Positions 1 to 10,980 of a stretch of DNA of 64,000 bases are shown here, one piece after another. Every line of letters starts with the position of its first letter. Positions within the stretch are counted from its first letter, which is position 1. The DNA is from Gigaspora margarita. Its lineage: Eukaryota > Glomeromycota > Glomeromycetes > Diversisporales > Gigasporaceae. The stretch spans positions 168,788 to 232,787 of the forward strand of contig WTPW01000302.1 in the NCBI GenBank assembly GCA_009809945.1. Reading direction: 5' to 3'. The notes beneath the pieces were generated by a model, which had not been told where the DNA came from, made no database searches, and worked only from the letters and a program-made list of their open reading frames with translations. Both the position numbers and the translations under genes were made by a program.

Positions 1-1806
1 TTATTTATTATTATTAGTATATATTATTTTAAATTAAATATACAATATTCGCAAGTTTTTGCAATTTAACATAAAATTTTATTTTTTTATTTATTATTAT
101 ATATTATATTTTAAATATTATATATTTTATTATATATTATTATAAAAAAATAACAAAAAAAAAATAAAACCAAAAAGGAACGAAACTGAAAAAAAATAAC
201 AAAATAAAATGAAAATAAAAGAAAAATAAACTATTATACTTGCTTATATTTGCTTATATTTGCTTATTTTTAATTATATTCACTTATATTTGCTCATATT
301 TGCTACTATTTGCTACTACTTGCAAAGTGCCAGAGAAGTTAGAATTGGTGTTCTTGTAAAGTCTGGAATAGTTATGTTATTTTCTTGTGCAAAGTTCTGA
401 AAGAATTAAGGAATAAATAAAATAAAATAAAATTAAAAAAATAAATAAAAAAAAGAACAAAAAATAAAAAATAAAACTGAATAAAATAATGAAAAAAAAT
501 GAAACTGAAAAAAATAAACTATTATATTTGCTTCTATTTGCTCATATTCGCTTCTATTCACTTATTTTCACTATTTTCTAAAAAAATATAAGTAAATAAA
601 AATAAAAAAAACTATTTCTCAGAAGTGTTAGTGTCATACTACCTGTACAAATACAAGAGAAACAAGAAAAATTTCCCCATAAGACCCCATATGAACACAA
701 GAGAACAAGCAAGACTACCCTATACGAATGCAAAAGAAACGAGCAAGACTACTCCATACGAACACAAGAGAAGAAAAACAAATGGACCACCTACAAGAAT
801 GCTAAAAATTTATGCAATACTATCTACAAGAATACCGAGTGGCATGTAAAGCCATTCCACAAGAACACCAATGATACTAGCTAGCGACAATTCCAATGAC
901 GATACCAATGATGACCTCAACTACAACACTAGCGATGACACCAACTAGGACAACACCAATGCGTTGCCTTGCACAAGGTGTCAGAAAGTCACTATATTTT
1001 ATGCCAAAAGTGTTTTTTTGTAGAAATAAAATAAAAAAAAATTAAAAATAATAAATAAAAGAAAAAAAATAAAAAACAAATGAAACAAAATAATACTAAA
1101 TGAAACGAAATGTAACAAAAAAACAAAACAAAAATGAAAAACAATGTAAAAGTGATAAAAGATCTAAATTATAAACAAAAAAATAAACAAAGATCTAATC
1201 TAATCTTGTACTACAATCATCAAAACATTTCAAAACATTTCAAAAATATTAATCAAACATGTCCTTGGTATAATCCAGAATACAGATCTACTGATCTAGC
1301 CCAGTTTTAAAATATTTTGAATATATTCGAAATATTAAAAAAAAAAAGAAAAAAGAAAAGAAGAAAAAGAAAAGGAGAGAAAAAAAAAGGAGAAGAGAAA
1401 AAAAGGAAAAGAGAGAAAAAAAAAGAGAGAGAGATAAAAATAGTACAAAACACTTTTTTTTTAAAATTTTTTTTTTTCTAAGCCAATTAGTTTTGTTTTG
1501 TCTTTGTCTTTTTTTTTTGCCTACTTTTTTTTGGAATTTTACTTTTTTTTATTTTTTTACCCGGTGATGGTTAAAACATTATGTAATCGTTAAAGATCTG
1601 TTAATCGTTATATATCGTTTCAAATAATTCTGATTAAAATTGATTTATAGATATATAACAATTTAATATAGAAAATGATATATATAGATTTTGATATATA
1701 TTGATTTTTATCCAATTAATAGATATATAATGATATTTTATAATTGATATAAAACGATTAAGGTTATATATCGATCAATATCTATATATAAAATTTGCGG
1801 ATGATA
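1..1806 (+). mobile_element. Right part of a tandem-repeat-armed TIR element (copy 1)
   Basis: This segment is a direct copy of 20100-21885, with the same order of blocks: TTTGCTTATA-type 11-bp repeats (230-310), a TGCAAAGTGC block (320-400), a degenerate minisatellite (640-990), a purine-rich tract (1340-1440) and a right arm of CGATATATAA-type repeats (1570-1790). Both copies end at the same point after AAATTTGC. The left end lies outside the window. The unoccupied relative of the right flank is at about 6566, which confirms the boundary. No transposase is encoded; the 74-codon frame at 625-849 is repeat-derived. Confidence 0.7.
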
Positions 1807-2269
1807 ATGTACATATAATAGAAATTAAGCATATCTTTTACATTCTCTTAAAATATAATTATTAAAGTGAATAAATTGAAAGTTATCTTCATGTTGCTAA
1901 TTTACTAAATAATTAAATAATTTTGGTTAATTACAAATTTTCTTAAAATACAATTGTTAAAGTGAATAGAATTAAACTCCATACTTATACTAGTAAATTT
2001 ATTAATCGATAAAATGGCTATAGTTAAACATAATTTTAACTTGCTCAATTTAAAAATTTTAATGAATTTTGAAAATTATATAATATTTTAATTATTACTT
2101 TATATAGCAATATATGTGACTATATATTTAACTAAGGGGAGAGCCAGAAATTAGTGATTCTCTAGAGAAGAAGGAGGCTAAAAAAGTAAAATTTAACATG
2201 AAGACTTAACTAAATAGAGGGTCAAAATTTGGCCAAAATCAAATTAGCTAATTTCTGGTAGCACACTAA
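1807..2269. other. Dispersed repeat plus small MITE-like block, no gene
   Basis: 1807-2060 is homologous, in the same orientation, to 6566-6840; both carry repeated ATTAAAGTGAATAAATT motifs. From about 2130 to 2270 there is an unrelated block with inverted ends (CCAGAAATTAGT and its complement near 2255), possibly a 130-bp MITE. I see no coding potential. Confidence 0.5.
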
Positions 2270-2509
2270 GTTGCTAAAAATTTATTACCAATTTTTTGAA
2301 TACTTTTTAATCTATTAAAAGAAATTCCATTGATTAAATTATCAACATTCTTATTTTTACTTGTCCATTTTTGTATAATTTTCCAAGGATTATATATTTG
2401 ACACCAAGTGTAAAATGTGTAATATTGGTTGTGATTTGTATATTTTCCATATTCTTGATGTTTTTTAAAATCAAATTCATCAAATACAAGTATTTATTTA
2501 TTTGTTGTA
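2270..2509 (-). pseudogene. Protein-kinase N-terminal fragment (pseudogene)
   Basis: Read on the minus strand, one frame stays open for about 75 codons. It contains, in order, a Tyr/His-rich stretch, TWCQIYNPWK, QKWTSKNKNVDNLI, and SFNRLKSIQKIGN followed by FLA and a stop. From memory, the order W-C-x-x-C, a GWTSGNKDID-like block, WIPFNRL and IQKIGxGGFG is the N-terminal region and start of the P-loop of the large kinase families of arbuscular mycorrhizal fungi. The second cysteine of the CxxC pair is Tyr here, the Trp of WIPF is lost and the glycine loop breaks down, so this is a dead fragment. No kinase catalytic core follows. A second diverged copy is at 6270-6490. Family identity is inference from motif order. 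Confidence 0.5.
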
Positions 2510-2574
2510 ATATTTTGAGTTAGTCTATATATCTTAAGTTTGCTATTCTTTATTATTACATAATCTAGAGTTAT

Positions 2575-2766
2575 GAAGTTTGATCCAGGTTTGATTTGAG
2601 TTTGATCAAACCCCAAATCAAACCAAACTCAAACTATAAATTTTATAAAGTTTGAAATCAAACCAAACTCAAATAAAAAAATAATCAAATTCAAACCAAA
2701 CCTAAATTTTATACAAAGTTTGATTTGAGTTTGATTTGAAGATTGCAAACTAGTTTGAGTTTGAAT
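2575..2766 (+). repeat. TTTGAGTTTGA-rich arm, left
   Basis: A 190-bp block of short TTTGAGTTTGA/TCAAACTCAAA units ends in GCAAACTAGTTTGAG. Its inverted partner is 5041-5219, so the two may be the termini of one element now filled with later insertions (2777, 3815, 4317). Single related arms occur at 12690-12850 and 37717-37892. Confidence 0.55.
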
Positions 2767-2776
2767 AATATAAATA

Positions 2777-3731
2777 GGGAATTGCTATTTCCACCATGGT
2801 ATTTTGCTATTTATACTAGGGTTACACAAGATTTTCTATTTTTAGAATTAATATAATATATTATAAAATTACATTCTAAAATTATCTTTAACCTAACCAT
2901 AATCCTAAAATTAATAAGTAAACCTTCTTTGGCTTCTAATTGAAAGTTGTAGAGCCCATTTTCCTGATTCTAATGGTAGTTAAATCATCAAAATCGGCCT
3001 AGTAGATCCCAAGATATTTGGGATCAAAGAAGAGAATATAAGGATTAGCAAATTCATTGTTATACAAACTATTCATTTTCTTTATATACGTTTTGAAATG
3101 TTTTTTTATTGTAGTAAAAAATTTTACTAAGAAACTAATAAATATTGCCTTAAGAAACTAGCATTTTTTGAGCCAAAGAACAAGTTTACTTAAGAGCCAA
3201 AAGTCAATTGTGATAATAAAATTTTGTGCATTTTTTCTAACTTAGATTTGTTTTTCTTTACATACGGGTTGAAAAGTTTTTTTATCGTAATGAAAAATTT
3301 ACTAAGAAAATAATAAAACATGTCTTAAGAAACTAGCATTTTTTTGAGTCAATGAATAACTTTTCTTAAGAGCCCAAAGCCAATTATCATAATAAAATTC
3401 TGCGCAAATCATGATTTTTCGTTTGAGAGCCTTTTCTAGCTTTGTGTAATAGTGAATTTGCTAATCCTTATGTTCTCTTCTTTGATTTCAAGTATCTTGG
3501 GATCCACTGGGCTGATTTTGATGATTTAACTGCTGTTAGAATCAAGAAAATGAACTCTACAACTTTCAATTAGAAGCCAAAGAAGGTTTACTTATTAGTT
3601 TTTAGTATTAGGGGTAGTTTAGGATTAAAGTTAGAAGTAGAATTAGATATATTATTTTAATTCTAAAAATAGAAAATTTTGTGTAACCATAGTAGAAATA
3701 GCAAAATACCATGGTGGAAATAGCAATTCTT
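2777..3731. mobile_element. 955-bp long-TIR element, 8-bp TSD TATAAATA
   Basis: The ends begin GGGAATTGCTATTTCCACC on the left and AAGAATTGCTATTTCCACC (reverse complement) on the right, and the inverted arms run about 280 bp each. A perfect direct repeat TATAAATA flanks the element (2769-2776 and 3732-3739). The centre holds two diverged direct copies of a 165-bp unit (about 3074-3233 and 3250-3410). The arms carry a GAAAGTTGTAGAGC...CGGCCTAGTAGAT module that also occurs at 58549-58930. It belongs with the element at 60961-62369 by ends and TSD length. No ORF. Confidence 0.85.
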
Positions 3732-3814
3732 TATAAATATATTTTTAAATTTTAAACAAGTTTCTTAATTCTAACTTTGTATTTAAGTAAACTTGTTTAA
3801 AATATAAAAATATA

Positions 3815-4305
3815 CTATATGTTTTCAAAAATAAGATACCTTTTTTGAACGATTTTGGATACAAAATTCAAGGTAGTTATTTTCAGATATAATCAATTTT
3901 TGGTCAGTTAGCAATAGTGTTATATAATAAAGTTTAAATTTTACTATTTAAATTGATTATTAGTACTTAAATAAAAATATAAGTACTTTTTATTATTTGA
4001 CTTTTAATTTTAACATTCATTGAATATATTTTGTTACTAAAATTTTAATCTCTTCGTAGAATGTAACCAATTAATAAATATTCTCCAATTTTGTTGTAAA
4101 GTTCAAAAAATGTGTATTTTGATCTCTTAAATAAGTTTATTTAAGCGATTTTAATTAATTTGCTTAGTAAAGTTTGGACTCTACTATACAGCAACTTTTA
4201 TCAATTGTGGAGTAGCTTATTTTTGGATCAAAGCATTTTTGAGTTTTTTGCCCAATAGAAGGAGTAGTCTATTTTCAAAAGTAGTTTATTTTTGGCAATA
4301 TATAG
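3815..4305. mobile_element. AAAATAAGCTA-family MITE, TSD TA
   Basis: It opens CTATATGTTTTCAAAAATAAG and closes with the inverted form TTTTTGGCAATATATAG; TA lies on both sides (3813-3814, 4306-4307). Further copies with TA duplications are 4317-5038, 5851-6165 and 31768-32013, and an expanded one is 34631-37692. Length 491 bp with no ORF. TA target and TIR-only structure suggest a Tc1/mariner-type non-autonomous element. Confidence 0.7.
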
Positions 4306-4316
4306 TATTTATATTA

Positions 4317-5038
4317 CCATATGTTTCTGAAAATAAGCTACCTTTTTTGGGAGTTCGCTAAAGCAGGGTAGATTCAATATACTAATCTACATACTGTATA
4401 AATTATATTCTTGATATCTAAATAGCCTTCTAATCCTAACTATATCAAAAAAGTAACTCTAAACATATCAGAAATTAACTTTTTTTACCGCACTTTAGTG
4501 ATTCCCTTTTTTGGACAATTTTGGATACAAAAAATCTGGTATTACTTATTTTTGATAAAATCAATTTTTGGTCAATCACCAATAGTAGTTATATAGTAAA
4601 ATCTAAATTCTATTATATAAATCTATTATTGGCACTTAAGTAAACTTATTTGGAAGATTAAACTACATCTATTCTGAAAATTCCATCAAAATATGAGTAC
4701 TTTTATTATTTGACTTTTAATTTTTACATTCAATAAATATATTTTGTTAATAAAATTTAAATTTCTTCGTTGAACATAAAAATTAAAATCCAATTAATAA
4801 AAAATTTTTAAATTCCATTGTAAATTTTAAGGTATATGTATTTTGATCTCCTAAATATATTTATTTAAGTGACTTTAATTGATTTACTTAGTAAAATAGT
4901 AAAATTTGAACTTTACTATATAGCAACTTTCATTGATTGTGGTTAGCTTATTTTTGGATCAAAGACATTTTTGCATTTTTTGACCAAAAAAGAGAGATAG
5001 CTTATTTTTAAAGGTAGCTTATTTTTAGCAATATATAG
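4317..5038. mobile_element. AAAATAAGCTA-family MITE, TSD TA, with nested insert
   Basis: Left end CCATATGTTTCTGAAAATAAG, right end inverted GCAATATATAG, TA on both sides (4315-4316, 5039-5040). It closely parallels 3815-4305 and the unfilled parts of 34631-37692. A 155-bp element (4351-4505) is inserted near its left end. Confidence 0.7.
4351..4505. mobile_element. 155-bp CTAAAG-end MITE in a CArG-like target
   Basis: Ends GAGTTCGCTAAAGC and (reverse complement) GGAATCACTAAAGTG. CCTTTTTTGG is present on both sides (4341-4350, 4505-4514; shared bases make the ends ambiguous by 1-2 bp). The sister MITE at 3838 reads CCTTTTTTGA uninterrupted, so this sequence was there before insertion. Same family as 23266, 38219, 39220, 39752, 40056 and 61798. 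Confidence 0.7.
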
Positions 5039-5040
5039 TA

Positions 5041-5219
5041 TTCAAACTCAAACTAGTTTGCAAATTTCAAACTCAAATCCAAACCAAACTCAAATTTAAC
5101 TAAAAAGTTTGCTTCAAATCAAACTCAAATATTTTTTTAATACTAGTTTGAGATTGGGTTTGATTTGAAATCAAATCAAACTCAAACCTGGCCTAAAGTT
5201 TGATTTGTTCCAGGTTTGT
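5041..5219 (-). repeat. TTTGAGTTTGA-rich arm, right
   Basis: Inverted partner of 2575-2766; starts with the TTCAAACTCAAACTAGTTTG block and ends in CCAGGTTTG. Confidence 0.55.
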
Positions 5220-5344
5220 AGGAACCCTAACATAATCTGTAATCTATTAAATATATAAATTTGACTGAAAATAAACCAATATACAATAGTAAATACAATA
5301 TTTTAAATATTTCATCTTACTTAATTTAAGATATCTAATAAAGA

Positions 5345-5845
5345 CTTGTAGGTTAATAACATGGTGATTATGCTCTCAGGTTACAAATTGAAGATTGCTA
5401 GTTCAAATCCCTCTAGAGGCAAAATAGAAAAACCAGCTGATTAGAGAACTAAATCACTGTGAGAAAACAGGAACCCAGGATATCTATGGATGGACTTAAT
5501 TGAGCAGTTGCTATTATCAAATCTGTAGTAGTGAAATGAAATGAGTTAGAATCTGATTTGGAATAACAAAAGTCATGAGATGTAATGCGAGGGCTAAATC
5601 TAATAAGATACTATATGAACTTGTGGCACAGGATAGCAACCACCATCTGGTAACTTAAAGGAATAGGTTTAGTAAGTTGGAGTCCCTGAGAATAGAAAAA
5701 TAGTTGCTATGGTGATCAGATCTAGGCAACATAGAGCAGCCAGGTGAGTTGTTGCAGAAAAAGAGGGGTTAATGACAATAATTGGAGACCTTAGTATGCT
5801 TGCATATGCATTTTTTAAAAGACAATCATGGCAGGATTGCCAAAT
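5345..5845 (+). mobile_element. tRNA-derived SINE-like retroposon
   Basis: The head has a pol III A-box-like stretch (TAGGTTAATAACATGG) and a good B box (AGTTCAAATCC at about 5400). The body contains AACCCAGGATATCTATGG, shared with the split SINE at 13313-18490, and ends GGCAGGATTGCC, shared with the A-tailed copy at about 22480. Exact ends and TSD were not resolved. Confidence 0.5.
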
Positions 5846-5850
5846 ATATA

Positions 5851-6165
5851 CCGTATATTCCTGAAAATAGCTACTTTTTTGGGCCAAAAATTACATGAAA
5901 AAACGTGGGGTAGCTTATTTTTGCATTGTTGAATTTTTTGAAAAATTGAAAAATGTACTAATAAAAAGTTGTCCAAATGACGTGAAGCTTTTATAATAAG
6001 TGTATTTTTGTGACATGAACAACTTTACCTAATGACACTTTTGAGGGTTGCTTAGTAAAATTTGGACTTTTATATGTAGCAACTGCTAACGCGTTTTTTG
6101 TGATTTTTGAAAAAAATCAGGGGGGTAGCTTATTTTTGGAATAGCTTATTTTTGGGAATATACAG
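5851..6165. mobile_element. 315-bp AAAATAAGCTA-family MITE, TSD TA
   Basis: Left end CCGTATATTCCTGAAAATAG, right end inverted GGGAATATACAG, flanked by TA (5849-5850, 6166-6167). Its middle matches 31768-32013 closely (for example GTACTAATAAAAAGTTGT). Confidence 0.75.
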
Positions 6166-6269
6166 TATATATATATATCTAATAAATTTGGTGATATTGT
6201 TAATGTTTTAAGCTCAATTTTATATATAAATATACATGAATTATATATACATATTGTATTCTACATAAC

Positions 6270-6490
6270 CATATTGCTAAAAATCTATTACCAATTATTT
6301 GAATTCTATCCAATTTATTAAAAGAAATCATCTACTTGATTACATTATATAGCATTAAGTTATAATTTTGTAATGCAATTAGCAATATCTTTGTTTCTAC
6401 TCATCCATCCTTGTACTGTTTTCTGAGTATTGCATATTTGATACCAAGTTAGTGATGTGCTATATCAGTTGCAATTTGTAAATTCTATAT
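6270..6490 (-). pseudogene. Protein-kinase N-terminal fragment, second copy
   Basis: The minus strand carries SLTWYQICNTQKTVQGWMSR, then NKDIANCI, and after stops and a small gap FNKLDRIQIIGN with RFLA. This parallels 2270-2509 residue for residue. Two in-frame stops and the loss of the acidic Asp-Asp pair show decay. The segment on its right (6566-6840) is also shared with 1807-2060, so a larger repeat unit of about 0.55 kb carried both blocks. Identification rests on recognition of the AMF kinase N-terminus, not on a search. Confidence 0.45.
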
Positions 6491-6565
6491 TTTTTAAAAT
6501 ATATATTTATTTGTAAATGTGTTTTGAGTTAATCCAAAAATGTTTTTACTTTTTAATTGCAAATA

Positions 6566-6850
6566 ATTTATCAAATGTATAATGACATATAATAGAAATT
6601 AAGTAAGTAGCTTTTACATTCTCTCAAAATATAATTATTAAAGTGAATAAATTAAACTTTATACTTACACTATTAATTTACTAAATAATTATAGTTAATT
6701 CCAAATTTTTAAAACACAATTGTTAAAGTGAAAAAATTAAACTTTATACTCATACTAGTAATTTATTGAACAATTAAATAGCTATAGTTAAACTTTAAAC
6801 ATAATCATTAAAGTAAATGAATTAAACTTTAAAGTCAACTAATCAGTCTG
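6566..6850 (+). repeat. Dispersed repeat shared with 1807-2060
   Basis: ATAATAGAAATTAAG, then three ATTAAAGTGAATAAATTAAAC-type motifs, in the same order and orientation as 1807-2060. It serves as an empty-site reference for the right end of the element at 1-1806. Confidence 0.55.
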
Positions 6851-7639
6851 TCTTACAAAGTACCCTAAAAGTTCAAAATTATATATAAAATTTATGTCTA
6901 ACTAATAAATCACCTTTTGACTAATTATTTTTTTTAAATAAGGTATGTAAATCACTGTATTATGTAGGTAAAGTTTTTTTAAACATGAGTCAATTAATTT
7001 TCTTTTCTGGGTTCTTTGAAAAATCTGCTAATTTGATACTCATCCTTGAATAATTAAATGATTACAATTTGTCTCTTGAATCAATATAATATAAGTAGTA
7101 ATATTTATAAAACCTACTTTTATTATTTTTTTTAGCCATAATTTATTTTCAAAAAGCCTAAAAGTAGATGTTCTTGTACATTTTCATTGTAATACAGTGC
7201 TGAAATCAAATAGAACTATACTGTATAATTTTTATTGTTCAGAGTGAAGTGGAGAACTCTAATAGAGGAGTAATAGACCAGATTTTGTGTGTTATTATTT
7301 CTAGTGACATCATTTATTTATTGCCCAATAAGAAACAATAAATCAACTCGGATCAGCCTGAAGTAAACAGATAGTAGAGGTATTTAGAACAGGCTATGGG
7401 CTCTAGACAAACTATATCATGCATTAACCTAGTAAATATAGTATAGACTTTGACTATACTTATCTAGATTTGTTTTGTTTTTTTTTCTTTTTTATTTTTC
7501 TGTTTTTTGGTTTCTTTTCTTTTAGTTTTCCTTTTCCCCCTTCTTTTATTTTTGCTTTTGTCATTTTCTATTAAGTATGTTTTTTTTTGTCTTTTCCCCT
7601 TTATTTTTTTTATATACTCTTTGTAAAGAAGTTAAAATT
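6851..7639. other. Intergenic AT-rich DNA with a T-rich tract
   Basis: No gene or complete element recognised. 7465-7620 is a pyrimidine-rich tract (T with C runs) resembling the tract at 21960-22200 and the reverse-complement tracts at 36360-36540 and 51220-51500, so it is probably part of a dispersed element. Confidence 0.4.
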
Positions 7640-7840
7640 TTAAAGAAAGAAAGATGGTCTTGATATGGCATCCAATACTAGTTGGTAATTGACAGGGTTT
7701 ATTAGAGAATATACTCTAAGCCAGATTGAATCAAACATTGGTATAGCAGGTGTTGTGACCTTGGGAGAGACTTCCTAAACTCGAATGCCAATTCAGCTAC
7801 TGGGCCACAATCATTAGGGTTTGGAAATTTATAAACGAAT
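7640..7840 (-). mobile_element. tRNA-like SINE candidate
   Basis: On the minus strand GTAGCTGAATTGGCATTCG is close to the tRNA A-box consensus, and about 40 bases on AAGGTCACAACACC is a weak B box. It then continues into a unique body and the T-rich tract. Ends and TSD not found, so only a candidate. Confidence 0.35.
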
Positions 7841-8566
7841 GTATTTTATTAAATATTTTGGAAGAGCGATTTATTAGATTTTGGGAGAGCGAATTATATA
7901 TATGTGCGTGTATAAAAAAATTATATACAAGAAATTAAAGAAACTTAGAGAAAAAATAAAACTAACTATCCCTTCTCTTCATATAATGATCCTTTTATAT
8001 TCCCACCAGAATTACCCAATTACCAAATATGAGGTAAGAGCTATGATATTTACAAGAATGTGGTAATGGGAATTTACTACATAGAAATGTAGTAATGGGA
8101 CGAAATGAAGTAATTAACATGGGAAGAAAAATGTAGTAATCAGTATGAGTAACTGACCAATCATCAAATATAATCATCGATTCCTGTGATCAGGAGCTGG
8201 ATTAAAATCGAACCCCTTCAGAAATAAAAAAATTTTTGACCAACATCTTCTCCCGCTTGAAACATGAGCTCCGTCAAATCCCTTAGATATTACCATCTGG
8301 ATTTTTTTTTTACGTTTAGATCCACGTAATTACTGCGAGATGCTTTCGTGAGTTTTTTTTTTTAATATTTATACGTCTTCTATATGTCCAGTCTTTTTTC
8401 ACAATTATCTAGGTTATTGTAGATAAAAGGTAGTCGCCTACTAATATCAGAGATTTTTCAAATTTGAAAACTGTAAGTCATATGACAACTCTGGATTTCC
8501 TCAAATCTATTTGGTATATATTTTCTTTCTTTTTCTTTATATTTCAATTTTGCAGGTTCACATCTA
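7841..8566. other. Intergenic, short degenerate tandem repeats
   Basis: 8050-8145 holds three or four loose copies of a unit with ATGTAGTAATGGGA. The rest shows no ORF beyond chance and no TIR pair I can support. Confidence 0.4.
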
Positions 8567-9905
8567 TTAATCTTCTTTTTTCCAGGGCCTTATTACAATT
8601 TCAACAACTATATTATTTCCTTTATGCCTCTTATTCGTACTAGAAATTTCATCTGCTATATCACTTTTCTGTGGCATTTGTTTCTCCAATTCCGCATGTC
8701 TAATATTCTCGACTTTCAATATCCATGTCTTGTATAAATCATCAAGACTTTCTTCACATACTCTCTCTCTTTTATGGTTATCCTCCTTTCTTTCTGGTGA
8801 CTCCATTTTGCTTTTAATTGAATTAGTTTGAGCTTTAAATAATTCAATTTTCATTTTCCATGCTATACAATTAGCTTTTAAGCTCTTACATTCTTCGATT
8901 GGTTTCTTATTTCCAACTTTGATTTCCCTTGATTCTCCTCTGGTGCAACTTTTAAATTCATCACCTCTTTTAAGAAGTCATATGGGTAGAATTTTCGGAC
9001 TCACATAAGCTCTGGGTTCATTCTTCCCAGCCTTAAATACATTCTTATTTTTATCTTTAATCAGGTTGATTTCACTGGGTAATAATGCTCAAGTTCACGC
9101 ATTGCACTAGTGTGTTCCATCTTTTAGGCCTTTGATATATAGCGAGTGCCTTGGGCTTATACTTTTTGATTCCAGGTTCATTCTGGTAACTATAACCATG
9201 TTCAATTTTTTCTCGAGCATGACCCATTTGTGCTAGCTTCTGATTATTTATGAGCAGCTGATTTTTATCCCTTCTTTCACATGATTCAACTACTTTTCTT
9301 CTATCAAATACTATTGTATCATTGGTACTGTTATCATAGTATTTTGCTTTAGCCTTTTTATTACCAGAATTTATAGACATTCAGTTCTCGTTATCTTTAA
9401 CCTGACTGGCACAACTTGTACTTGCAAAGCCTTGATACTTGGTAAGTGTCTTGCATTTGCCCTTTTCATTTTTTATTTCATCTTGGTGATAATTGCTAGG
9501 ATCAAATAATTTTTTTGCATAGCTTATCTTTGCAGATTTTTGATAGCTAACTAATGTCAATTGTTTTTTTTTTATCTTCAACTTCGTTTTGATAACAATA
9601 AAAAATTCTGGAAAAGGTAGGAACTGGTTCATGATTATTATTTGATATTTTGCGCTTGTCCTTTTTAATCCCAGTTTTATTTTATAGTCACATTCCAGGT
9701 TGAACAAACTTCAGATGTTCCCTTTCAGATTATCCAGATTGTTCCTTATTCTACAGCCATTTTTACTCTTGTTTCAGCGGTTTGTAACCTTTTTTCCTGA
9801 AACTTTATATACTCCATTTTCTAACTCTTTATTTCTAGGTCTTAGTTTTTTTACCAAAATCTTTTTCTGTAGTTTATCATCAAGTTCAGCTACACGGGTG
9901 AGTCA
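8567..9905 (-). pseudogene. Sel1-repeat / coiled-coil gene, broken
   Basis: Reading from 9905 down, a coiled-coil stretch (VAELDDKLQKK and NKELENGV) comes first with stops. Then one frame runs from 9707 to 9072 with a single TGA at 9381-9383. It holds a Sel1-like unit (YQKSAKISYAKKLFDPSNY followed by an EKGKCKTLTKYQ-type half) and a second one (QKLAQMGHAREKIEHGYSYQ then GIKKYKPKALAIYQR). After a frameshift near 9090 the other frame continues through 8980 (one stop) into a charged, helical tail ending WKKED at 8567. Sel1 repeats are alpha/alpha solenoids used in protein contacts; in these fungi they often accompany kinases. Here several consensus glycines are gone and there are at least three disabling changes. 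It is AT-rich like its surroundings and has no neighbours that would form a unit with it. Sel1 assignment is by pattern (alanine, Tyr-Gln and Lys-Ala positions at about 36-residue spacing). Confidence 0.6.
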
Positions 9906-9972
9906 CTGAACTTCACTTTATTTTTTTTCTTTTTTTATATTGTCTACGTGACCATTTGTTACATAAATTAAA

Positions 9973-10165
9973 TTACCGTAGTTGGGTTGTAGGTATGGCA
10001 GCTAGTGTAGAACCTTTGGGCAAACTACTTAAATTAGGCACCAAAAGTGCACGTGTGGCTAGTTGTATCCTTATTCATGTAATAAATATTATGTTACTAT
10101 AACTCATAATAAAAACCAGGCCACTGCACATGGCTTCTAAAACTTAAAAAAAAAAAAAAAAAAAA
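9973..10165 (+). mobile_element. 5'-truncated retroposon tail with poly(A) and TSD
   Basis: The block GGGTTGTAGGTATGGCAGC...GTGGCTAGTTGTATCC matches 53913-54010 and the reverse strand of 30301-30445. A run of about 20 A (10146-10165) follows. GTTA(C/T)ATAAATTAAA occurs before (9958-9972) and after (10168-10182), one mismatch in 15, as expected of a LINE-mobilised copy. Confidence 0.7.
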
Positions 10166-10182
10166 TAGTTATATAAATTAAA

Positions 10183-10980
10183 AAATTTAAAAATTAATTT
10201 GTACAAAAAATATTTTAATTAGAGCTATTTGATCTAAATATCTTTTTGTTTTAGACTATATCTATATTCTATAATCAAACAAAAAAGGATCAACCAGATA
10301 ACTATGACCTATTTTTTCTATTTTATAGATTAAATAGCTTGAAGATAGTAGAAAAACCAAAGAATATTTGTAATAATCTATATAGAACTAAGATAATACA
10401 CAATATTGTATATCTCAAGTACAATAACAACTATGATCTAATTTTATTTTTGTTGAAATACAAATCAAAACAATACATTATATCAAAAATGTAACTATTA
10501 TATACATACAGACAAACACAAATATAAAAGTTATATTTTTAATTTACTATTTTGATGCATCAAAAATGTAACTTTTGTATCATATTATATAAACATATAA
10601 AAATAAGTCCATCTCTATACCCAAGACAATCATTATTTATCTGTAAATTTTATTATTAATATGATAATTGAAAAGGGTGCTTTTAGGCATCTCTCAACTA
10701 ATCAAAAATTGCAAATATCACATGATACACATTTCAAAGTACAGTGATATTTGTACTACTCAGACCCTTATTTCACTGATCAACTTCGGACAAAAAATAC
10801 ATTTACCTGGATAACTTTTTTAAATTTATTTAACTTAATATATTTAATTAAAAAAAAGAAACAAGCCATACCTGCATGGCCATGCAGCCTGTAATTGCCC
10901 AATCTTTTTATATGAATATTACATAATTTTTTTTATATTTATTACATTTAATATAAAAACAATTTACACACTAAAAAGAA
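10183..10980. other. AT-rich intergenic DNA
   Basis: I see no gene, TIR pair or clear repeat in this stretch. Confidence 0.4.

Noticed and set aside
8180-8330. tRNA gene on the minus strand (GGAGCT...AGCTCC with a GGTTCGA box)
   Set aside because: The T-arm and anticodon arm do not form with standard sizes; at most a SINE relic.
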